The notes under the pieces were generated by a model. The model ran no database searches, had not been told where the DNA came from, and saw only the letters and a list, made by a program, of their open reading frames with translations. Below are positions 56,908 to 64,000 of a stretch of DNA of 64,000 nucleotides, piece by piece. This DNA comes from Pseudonocardia sp. T1-2H (GTDB lineage Bacteria; Actinomycetota; Actinomycetes; Mycobacteriales; Pseudonocardiaceae), in assembly GCF_038039215.1 (NCBI RefSeq), contig NZ_JBBPCL010000001.1, positions 1,612,001 to 1,676,000 of the forward strand. The letters run 5' to 3'. The translations under genes and the position numbers were made by a program. How positions within the stretch are numbered: position 1 is the stretch's first letter; every line of letters begins with the position of its first letter.

Positions 56908-57647
56908 TCGTTCGGCGTTTCGTAGACGGCTCGGACGCTTGTCTATTACCCGGGATAACGGAAGGAATCCTGGCTGATACGCCTGCGCCGTCGTGTGGGG
57001 CTTCACGGACCACCCGCGTGGGCTGGCTCACCCCCGCTGCTGGCCGGCGAGCTGATGGGGCTGGATCCACCGGCCCTACCGCCTTGACGGGCCACCACCT
57101 TCGACCGGGCTCACCGTCTAGGTAATCCGCTCTGCACTTGCTCTGGCCTGGAGGCGTGAACGGGTCTCACCGACCTGCCGCTGTCTCCTGCGCTACGCGG
57201 CGGGCGATCTGTTCCAGCGCACCGGTCGCTGTCCAACCCAGGGCAACCGGACCCGCAACGAGGGAACGCCCGATGTCGGGAAGCAGCACCGTCACCATGC
57301 TGTTCGTCGCGACCGTCAACACGGTCGCCGCGACCAGGACGGCCAGCATCGACCGGGCTTCCAAGTTTTCGGCTGGGGGCTTCCCCTGCTCGCTGGCCCA
57401 GCCGCCCATCAGGCCGCCGCGCGCCGGAGAGGCCGGCGGCGCGAGCTTGAAGACCAAGCCCGGCTCGGAGGTTCCGCGACCGCGTGGAGGTGACCGACCT
57501 GGCCGCGGGCAAGGCCCGTCACGCTAGCCCGGAACGAGGAACACGCTGGTGGAAGCGTCGCCGCGATCCCATGCGCAGAGTTGGGGGCTCGTCCAGATGA
57601 AGCTGCGGTGTCAGGTCGCTGGCCCCAGTTCGTAGTGCACTGATGGT
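56908..57647 (-). pseudogene. MFS transporter N-terminal fragment in otherwise noncoding DNA
   Basis: At 57215-57349 on the minus strand LAVLVAATVLTVATNSMVTV, LLPDIGRSLVAGPVALGW is the first helix and signature of a drug-efflux MFS transporter. The sequence beyond is unrelated, so it is truncated. The remainder of the gap has no supported gene. Confidence 0.5.
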
Positions 57648-57986
57648 TCACCAGCCGACCATGCCGTGCGCGGCGCGCTGCCGTGCCGAGACTGCCGCCC
57701 AGTACGCAGCCTCCGCCTGTCGGCGCGCGAGCTCGGCTCGGTCGGCGTCGGTGAGGGGCTCGGCGGCCTCGAGGGGGGTGTGGAGGTCGCAGAGGAAGAT
57801 CCGGGCGCGCTGTGGCTTGGGCCCGCGGTAGTGCTTCCTCGCGGCCGCGGTCACCTCGCCCTGGCACGGGCCGGGCGCCCCACTGCCACCGCGCGCGCCG
57901 GCGCACCCGGAGTTCCCGGGGTAGAGGATGTCGCCGAGGCGCAGACGGCGGAGCTCGGCGAGACGGGCGTCGCGGTCGTCGGGCAT
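57648..57986 (-). CDS. Small hypothetical protein (112 aa)
   Basis: From ATG 57986 it reads PDDRDARLAELRRLRLGDIL, YPGNSGCAGARGGSGAPGPC, RARIFLCDLHTPLEAAEPL and a helical Ala-rich end. Three cysteines may bind a metal. No known family. It lies divergent from a short plus-strand frame at 58079. Confidence 0.45.
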   Translation of the reverse strand: MPDDRDARLAELRRLRLGDILYPGNSGCAGARGGSGAPGPCQGEVTAAARKHYRGPKPQRARIFLCDLHTPLEAAEPLTDADRAELARRQAEAAYWAAVSARQRAAHGMVGW

Positions 57987-58078
57987 AAGGTCCCCCGCTG
58001 GTGTGATCCGGATCGGTCTGCCGCGGGGGAGCGCGACCCCGAGAATCCTAGAGCCACGCCGCGCGTTGCACGCGCGGC

Positions 58079-58270
58079 GTGAACGACGAACACCCCACCG
58101 AGTCGACTGTCCGGTCCCGCATGCTGGCCGCCCCAATCTCTCCCGAGCGCCTCGAGGAGCACTTCCGCGCCGGCCGCGTGTTGCTTGACGGCGAACCCGT
58201 GGAGAGCCTCGACGTGCTGGCGCCGCCCCGGGAGTCGGAGTGCGCGCGAACCTCTAGGCGAGGCGGCATC
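58079..58270 (+). CDS. Possible small protein
   Basis: A frame from GTG 58079 reads SPERLEEHFRAGRVLLDGEP VESLDVLAPP, a pattern of short actinobacterial proteins I have seen as about 60-70-residue hypotheticals. The true end is uncertain: the frame runs on, antisense to hyuB, and that continuation is not coding. Confidence 0.3.
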
Positions 58271-58433
58271 GGCCGAGCCGGTCCGGACCCCTCCCTGAGG
58301 CTGACGACACGCCGCCAACTACGAGAAGCCTCCTTCTCACAAGGAACGTCGGTACATCCGCAGGTCATTGCCCCCGGGGAGCTGGGGGTTGGCCGGGTGT
58401 GGTCGTCGGGGCGCGTCGCTGTGTGTGGGGATG

Positions 58434-58477
58434 GGGTCGGGGTGGGTCAGCGGTGTGCCGCTCACCCACCCCGACCC
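58434..58477. terminator. Perfect hairpin terminator after hyuB
   Basis: GGGTCGGGGTGGGT pairs with ACCCACCCCGACCC (14 bp, perfect), enclosing a second small stem AGCGG-TGTG-CCGCT. It lies just past the hyuB stop, so it should end the hyuA-hyuB transcript. Confidence 0.75.
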
Positions 58478-58480
58478 GCT

Positions 58481-60783
58481 CTACCCGGCGGTGACGGTCA
58501 GTCGGCCGAGTGTGGTTGCGTGGTCCGGGTGGTCGGCGGGGACCACCGCGGAGGACAGTGCGGTCCAGCAGGACGGGCAGCTGTACTGGCGGAAGACGAC
58601 GGGTGCGTCGACGTAGTCCGCCGCGGTGGCGATGATCTGCGGTCCGGCATCGGTGGGCGGGCCGTCGTACACAGCCAGGGCCAGCCGTCGGGCGCCGGTG
58701 TCCCCGAGGATCTCGGCACAGTGCACGCAGGCGATCGTGTCGCCGACCTCGACGAGGTTGTCGTCGATCCGCTTGACCGATGCCAGATCAGCCTTGCCCC
58801 GGGTCTCACCGTTGACCCGGGAGCGGTCCCGGCGCACGTCACGCAGCCGGGCGCGCTCGGCCGCGGTCGCCGCGGCGTCGACGGAGCCGTCCCGCAGGGC
58901 CACTCCGTACACGCCGGTCGCAGCGTCGGCGGTGATCTTCTGTTCGCGCACGTCCTGGGCGACGGCCTCGGGGGCGCGGGTGAGCGGGTCGCCGTAGCCC
59001 CCGCCGCCCTGCCAGGTCATCGCGAAGACCTCACCGGGGGCCAGGTAGCTGGAGGCGTAGTTCTGCCCGGGCTCCAGGGTGTCGCCGACCTCCTCCAGGG
59101 AGGAGGGCATCCGGCCCGACGCGAGGATCTCGGCGACCCGGCTCTGCCGCGCGACGACGTCCAGCCCGCTGTTGCCGGGGTGCCCGCCGGACAGGCCGGC
59201 GTTCTGCGCCACGGCCTTGCCTGCCGAGGCCAGGACCAGCCCCATGGGCAGGCTGGTGCCGTGCGGGGTGATCGCCAGCGACGCACCCAGCCCGCCGCGC
59301 TGCCGTCCGGGTCCGCCCGAGTCGGGAACCTCGCGCCGCCAAAGGGTCAGCACGGGGTAGAGGAACTCGGTCATCTCGACGTCGGGCACCCGGCCCATGG
59401 GGATGCAGAACAGCCCGCCGGTGTCCACGCCGTCGGCGTGTGGCCGGGCGCCGTACCCGCCCGCCATCGGCTCCATCATGATCGACAGGAACGGGGCGGG
59501 GTGCTCGCCGCGCTCGTCCAGCCCGGCGATCACGGCGGTGTCCCACGTGCCGCAGCAGGTGGCCTGGACGTTCTTGCCCAGCTCCAGGTCCCGGTCGAGC
59601 ATCTGCGACAGGCACTCGGCGATCAGGCTGCCGGTCAGCCAAGCCGGACCGATCGGGCCGCGGCCGACGGCGGCGGGGAAGGTCGCGTTGTTGAGCGTGC
59701 CTTCCTCGGTGACCAGGTCGAAGCAGCGCATCAGCCCGCCTGCGGACCACGGGATGTCGTTGGCCAGGATCGGCAGCAGCGCGAGCATGACGCCGCCCCG
59801 CAGGCCGGCGTAGGTGCAGTTGATGACGCCGGCCTGCGGGTCGGTGCCGGTGAAGTCGAAGGTCAGCCGGTCACCGGTCTTCGTGGTCCGGACGGTGATC
59901 TTGTGCAGGTCCCGGTCGCCCTCGTGCGACTGGTCCTGGTAGCCGGTGGCGGTCCAGCTGCCGTCCGGCAGGGCGGCGAGCTTGCTGCGCAGCCGATGTT
60001 CGGCGTCGGACATCATCCGCTTCATCACGGCCTTGACCGTGTCCGCGCCGTACTGGTCGATGAGCGCGTGTAGGCGCTCGCCGCCGACGTTGTTCGCGCC
60101 GATCTTGGCGCGCAGGTCCAGCCCGACGAGCATCGGGACGCGGGACCGGCGCACCCAGACGTCGGCGACGTCGCGCTGCAGCTGCCCACCACGCACGACC
60201 TTGATCGGCGGGGTGGGCAGGGACTCGGAGAAGACGTCCTGTGCGGCGGGGAGAAGGAGCCGAGCCCGACGCCGCCGAGGTCCGGCTGGTGGGCGATCGC
60301 GCTGGTCCAGGCGAAGAGCTTGCCGTCGTGGAAGACGGGCTGGTAGACCATCACGTCGTTTTGGTGCAGCCCGCCGCCGACCCAGGGGTCGTTGCACAGG
60401 AACATGTCGCCGGCCTCGATGCCGGGGTTCTCGGCGCGGTTGCGCAGCGTCCAGTAGATCGCGAGGTCCACGGCGCCGACGAGCATGGTGTTGTAGAGGC
60501 CGACCTGGACCTCCTGGCCGAGCTCGTCGGAGATGGCGAAGTCGAAGTCGTTGGCGTCGGTGACGATCGGCGAGCCGGACATGCGCTTGAGCGCCTCGCC
60601 CATCTCGTCGGTGACCGACCAGAGCCGGTGGCGGATGACCTCGTAGGTGAGCGGGTCCAGGGCGTCGATCTGCTCCTGGGTGACCGTGTGGATCTCGAGC
60701 GACGAGGGCAGCGAGCGGGCCAGCTCGTCCGGGTCGACGGGGCGGCTGGAGAAGGCCTCCGAGCCGGGGATCGGCATGGTCAT
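58481..60783 (-). CDS. hyuB: Hydantoinase B/oxoprolinase-family subunit with C-terminal zinc-binding domain (one frameshift)
   Basis: About 767 residues; ATG 60783 overlaps the hyuA stop (ATGA). The HyuB core includes DPLTYEVIRHRLWSVTDEMG, GDMFLCNDPWVGGGLHQNDV and FVTRPGG-like parts such as MTWQGGGGYGDPLTRAPEAV. One C is missing near 60248 (FSP then AAQDVFSESL), so the gene is probably intact. The last 150 residues add a domain with CVHCAEILG and QYSCPSCWTALSS, two CxxC pairs resembling the small zinc subunit of acetone or acetophenone carboxylases. With HyuA this suggests an ATP-dependent carboxylase or cyclic-amide hydrolase; substrate unknown. Confidence 0.75.
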
Positions 60784-62877
60784 GCGGTTCTCCGGATGGT
60801 GAGGTTGCCGAGGTGGTCAATGGTGCCGGTCGTCCCGCCGGGGATGACGACGGTGGTGGTCGGCACCTCGACGATCGCCGGACCGGTCAGCACGTGGCCC
60901 GCCCGGAGCTCGCGGTAGTCGTAGACCGGGGTGTCGACGTAGCCGCGCCGGGCGTCGAGCTGGACCGGTCGGGTCGTGAACGGCTCGGCCGGGCCGGTGG
61001 CCTCGGGGACCTCCGGGAAGCTCCGGGCTGAAAGGCAGCACGCCGATTCCGCGGACGCGGAAGGTGATGGCCTGGATTCCGGCCTCGCGGAAGCCCGCGT
61101 CCTTGCCGAACAGCTCGGCGTAGCGCTTCTCGAACGCCGCCGCCGCGGCCTCGACTGCCGCCATATCCAGCGAGCCGCCCTGCACCGGGGCGGTGACCTC
61201 GGCGAGCTGCATGGTGTATCGCATGTCGATCTCGCGGTGCAGCTCGACGGTCTCGAACCGCACGCCCTGCCGGTCGAGCCCCTCGAGGACTCGCTTCTCC
61301 AGGTCGGCGAAGTTGCGCCCCGCGCGGGCCGGGTCGAACGGCACGACCGTGGGGTCGGACAGCTCGGCCGCCAGCACGATGTCCGACGACGCCAGCCCGA
61401 AGGCCGAGAACGCCGACGCCACGGGACCCAGCGGGACCAAGACCTCGTCGCAGCCCACCTCGGCGGCGTAGCCGGCGCAGTGCGCGGGGCCCGCCCCGCC
61501 GAAGGCGTAGAGCACGAAGTTGCGCGGGTCATGCCCGGCCTCGACGACGGTCTTGCGCAGCAGATCGCCGGTCTGCGCGTTCTGCACGGTGTAGATCGCC
61601 GCCGCGGCCTCCTCGACCGACAGCCCGAGCGGCTTGGCAATCTGGGTGTCGATGGCCTGGCGGGCCAGCTCGAGCGAGAGCGGTTTGCGCCCACCGAGCA
61701 GCCCCTTCTCGGGCAGGATGCCGAGCACCAGGTTGGCGTCGGTGTTGGTGGGCTCGGTGCCGCCGTTGCCGTAGCAGGCGGGGCCGGGCACGGCCTGCGC
61801 ACTGCGCGGGCCGATCCGCAGGTTGCCGCCCGCGTCGAGCCAGGCGATCGCGCCGCCGCCGGAGCCGATCGCGTCGACGCGCAGCGTGGGGACGTTGATC
61901 GGGTGGTGGTTGATCACCGTGGTGGTGTCGCGGACGGGTTCGCCGTCGACGACCAGGCCGGCCAGGAAGGTGGTGCCGCCGACGTCCGTAGAGATGATGT
62001 TGCGGTGGCCGAGCTGGCGGCCCAAGGCCACCGATCCCACGACGCCGCCGGTGAGGACGGACCCGACGGTGCTGATCGCGGCCGCCGGCGCCTCCTTGGC
62101 GGCCACGGCGCCGCCGTTGGACTGCATGACGAGCAGCGGGCCACGCAACCCGTTGTCCCGCAGCGAGGTCTCGAGGGTGCCGAGGTAGTCCCGTAAGCCG
62201 GGCCCGATCTGGGTGCTCATGATCGTGGTGGCGTTACGGGCGAACTCGCGGATGCGTGGGCTGACCTCGGAGGACAGTGCGACGAAGAGGTTCGGGTCCT
62301 CTTCGGCGATCAGCTCGCGCAGCCGGTGCTCGTGCACCGGGTTGCGGAAGGACCACAGCAGCGAGACGGCGATGGCGGCGACGCCGTCCGCGATCAGGGA
62401 GCGGATCGCGGCGCGGGCCTCCTCCTCGTCCAGCCCGACGACCACGGTGCCGTCCCGGTCGACCCGCTCGGTGACCTCGAGCGCGTGCCGCTTGGGCAGC
62501 AGCGCGTGGTCCTTGTTCTGCCCGAGCACGTGCTGCAGCTCGTGCGGCGAGCGGCCCAGGTAGCGGCCCTCGACGTTCATGATGAAGATCGAGTCGCGGT
62601 GGCCCTTGGTGGTGAGGAATCCGACCGGTGGCACGTTGCCCATGACCAGCGCGTTGAGCGACGAGGTCGTGCCGTGCGCGATGTGGTGGGTCTCCGCCAG
62701 CATCTCCGGCAGGGTCTTCCCGAGCTGCTCGGCCAATAGGGCGAGGACGTCGAGCACGCCCCGCGAGTAGTCCGGCGGGGTGGACGGGGACTTCGCGGCG
62801 AGCACGGTCCCGGCGTCGTCGTCGAGCACGGCGTCGGTGAACGTGCCGCCCACGTCCACGCCGATGACATAGGCCAT
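60780..62877 (-). CDS. hyuA: Hydantoinase A/oxoprolinase-family ATPase subunit (one frameshift)
   Basis: About 699 residues from ATG 62877. The actin-like ATPase fold shows YVIGVDVGGTFTDAVLDDDA (phosphate loop), HGTTSSLNALVMGNVPPVGF, RNIISTDVGGTTFLAGLVVD (second phosphate loop), and the C-terminal domain. Near 61025 one base is lost and the last 80 residues (EVPEATGPAEPFTTRP, GTIDHLGNLTIRRTA) follow in the next frame. In acetone/acetophenone carboxylases this subunit activates the substrate by phosphorylation. It is first in the operon, divergent from the monooxygenase gene. Confidence 0.8.
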
Positions 62878-63020
62878 GGCTGGCGCTCCTTCGCGCAGTG
62901 AGGTGACTGACGGTTGCGTAGACTATTCAACAGCTACGACAGGGTCAACTTTGACTTTTGGGCTGCGGTGCCGTCGAATAGTCGACGCAACAGTCAATTG
63001 ACGCCATCGGAGGTCCGGTG
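62878..63020. promoter_or_regulatory. Divergent promoter with paired operator-like repeats
   Basis: GTTGCGTAGACTATTCAAC (62913-62931) and its imperfect inverted copy GTCGAATAGTCGACGCAAC (62973-62991) face each other 41 bp apart. Between and beside them GTCAACTTTGAC (62944-62955) and GTCAATTGAC (62993-63002) share GTCAA/TTGAC arms. The gap is AT-rich relative to its surroundings. This is a strong candidate regulator-binding region for both divergent genes; the regulator is not in the window. Confidence 0.65.
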
Positions 63021-64000
63021 ATGCAGCCACGACGAGTCGCGGTGCTGGGCGGGGGCCCGGGCGGGCTCTACGTCGCGCGCCTGCTGAAGCTCGCGTACCC
63101 CGCGTGCGAGGTCCGCGTGTACGAGCAGGGGGATCCGGACACGACGTTCGGGTTCGGGGTCGGGCTCGCCGCCGGCACGCAGCGCAAGCTCGAGGCCGCG
63201 GATCCCGACACGCTGCGCGAGCTGGTCGCGGGCGGCCTGCGGCACGACATGACGATGCAGGTCGGGGGACACGTCGCCCGGGTGCGTAACGACCGGCTGA
63301 TCGGCATCGCCCGCACCGAGCTCCTCGCCGTGCTGCAACGGCACGCCGAGAAGGCCGGCGTCGAGCTCGAGTTCGGCGGCCGACGCAGGGCCGAGGAGCT
63401 CGACGCGGACGTTATTGTCGCCGCGGATGGCGTGTCGAGCGCGACCCGCGAGAACGGCGCGTTCGGCGGGCAGGTCGAGGTCGGCAAGGGCCTCTACCTG
63501 TGGTGCGGTACCGAGTTCGCGCTCGACGCCGCGGTGTTCGCGCCGGTCGAGACCGAGCACGGGGTCTTCGTCACGCACGCCTATCCCTACTCGGGCGGCC
63601 GCTCGACCTTCTTGATCGAGACCGACGAGGAGACCTGGCGTCGCGTGGGGTTCGACGTCACCACTGCGGCGTTGGAGTCCGACGGCACGCCGTTCGACGC
63701 CTCCGACGAGACCTCCCTGCGGTACCTGGAGCAGGTCTTCGCCGAGCAGCTGCGCGGCCGTCCGCTGATCGGGAACCGGACGCGCTGGCTGCGCTTTCGC
63801 ACCGTCCGCTGCGACCGCTGGGCGCAGGGGAACACGGTGCTGTTGGGCGACGCCGCGCACACCGCCCACTTCTCCATCGGCTCCGGCACCAAGCTGGCGA
63901 TGGAGGACGCGATCGCGCTGGTCGAGGCGCTGCGGGAGGCCCCGGACGTCGCTACCGCGTTCACCCGGTACGAGGAGGTCCGACGCCCCGCGGTCGAGCG
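63021..64000 (+). CDS. FAD-dependent monooxygenase of the salicylyl-CoA/2-aminobenzoyl-CoA type, partial
   Basis: ATG 63021 with GGAGG eight bases before; open to the window edge (at least 326 residues). The N-terminal FAD-binding motif is RRVAVLGGGPGGLYVARLLK. LIGIARTELLAVLQRHAEKA, ADVIVAADGVSSATRENGAF (the DG motif), and VLLGDAAHTAHFSIGSGTKL (GD motif) follow. GLYLWCGTEFALDAAVF and YPYSGGRSTFLIETDE resemble salicylyl-CoA 5-hydroxylase and the monooxygenase part of aminobenzoyl-CoA enzymes. It hydroxylates an aromatic CoA thioester. Together with hyuA-hyuB it hints at a second aromatic pathway at this end. Confidence 0.78.
   Translation, partial: MQPRRVAVLGGGPGGLYVARLLKLAYPACEVRVYEQGDPDTTFGFGVGLAAGTQRKLEAADPDTLRELVAGGLRHDMTMQVGGHVARVRNDRLIGIARTELLAVLQRHAEKAGVELEFGGRRRAEELDADVIVAADGVSSATRENGAFGGQVEVGKGLYLWCGTEFALDAAVFAPVETEHGVFVTHAYPYSGGRSTFLIETDEETWRRVGFDVTTAALESDGTPFDASDETSLRYLEQVFAEQLRGRPLIGNRTRWLRFRTVRCDRWAQGNTVLLGDAAHTAHFSIGSGTKLAMEDAIALVEALREAPDVATAFTRYEEVRRPAVE

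Noticed and set aside
58079..60073. 664-codon plus-strand frame
   Set aside because: Beyond the first about 60 codons it is the mirror of hyuB and shows no protein family.

Overview
The window is very GC-rich and uses actinobacterial codons. It carries SARP/BTAD-type and IclR regulators, a mycothiol-dependent nitroreductase relative, lipoproteins and many tRNA-adjacent integration scars. Together these suggest a Pseudonocardia-like actinomycete; the genus is an inference.

Layout. (1) 1-1.3 kb: end of a split-barrel flavin/F420 protein and an IS110 scar. (2) 1.3-14 kb: a catabolic bacterial-microcompartment (BMC) locus. It holds two 2-aminophenol 1,6-dioxygenase-like subunits, an aldehyde dehydrogenase, a RidA-like deaminase, two hexameric shell proteins and a pentamer-type shell domain. 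These match the published ARO (aromatics) BMC type of Actinobacteria. In addition there is a phenylphosphate-synthase-like pair, whose ATP-binding half reads as fused to the BMC-P vertex domain, and a HAD hydrolase. An amidohydrolase, an IclR regulator and an arylformamidase-like hydrolase flank it and may feed or control it. (3) 14-18.3 kb: tRNA-like fragments, a truncated zinc-ribbon protein, a GH13 glucan-branching-like enzyme and gene fragments. (4) 18.4-27.7 kb: a six-gene minus-strand operon, unfamiliar to me, of peptidase-like proteins. It has two caspase-like (clan CD) domains, two M15 peptidase domains and an HExxH metallopeptidase, with an IPT/TIG protein and two large proteins of unknown function. 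(5) 28-29.7 kb: two small genes sharing an N-terminal amyloid-like motif, lying between IS3 scars. (6) 30-50 kb: a mosaic of intact housekeeping or accessory genes (lipoprotein, HetC/CinY-like protein, amino-acid permease, DUF2127, S33 peptidase, GNAT) and a graveyard of broken genes. It includes a 291-bp direct repeat ending in a tRNA-Val-like 3' half, an integrase fused to a GntR domain, several IS remnants, and a 1.5-kb element with perfect terminal inverted repeats. (7) 50-58 kb: methyltransferase, hemerythrin protein, BTAD/AAA regulator, repeat protein. (8) 58.5-64 kb: hydantoinase/acetone-carboxylase-type hyuA-hyuB genes, divergent from a salicylyl-CoA/anthraniloyl-CoA-type FAD monooxygenase, around an operator-rich gap.

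How the BMC genes probably work together (inference from families): 2-aminophenol is ring-opened by AmnA/AmnB to 2-aminomuconate semialdehyde, oxidised by the aldehyde dehydrogenase to 2-aminomuconate, and deaminated by the RidA-like protein, all within or near a protein shell that contains the toxic semialdehyde. The phenylphosphate-synthase-like pair could phosphorylate the phenolic substrate, and the HAD protein could reverse that.

A caution applies throughout. At least a dozen otherwise well-conserved genes are broken by single-base shifts, mostly one missing base in short C/G runs, and conserved catalytic residues continue in the next frame. Most of these look like consensus errors rather than true pseudogenes, so the genes are annotated across the shifts. 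Apparent fusions (BMC-P with kinase domain, HAD with RidA) must be judged in that light.
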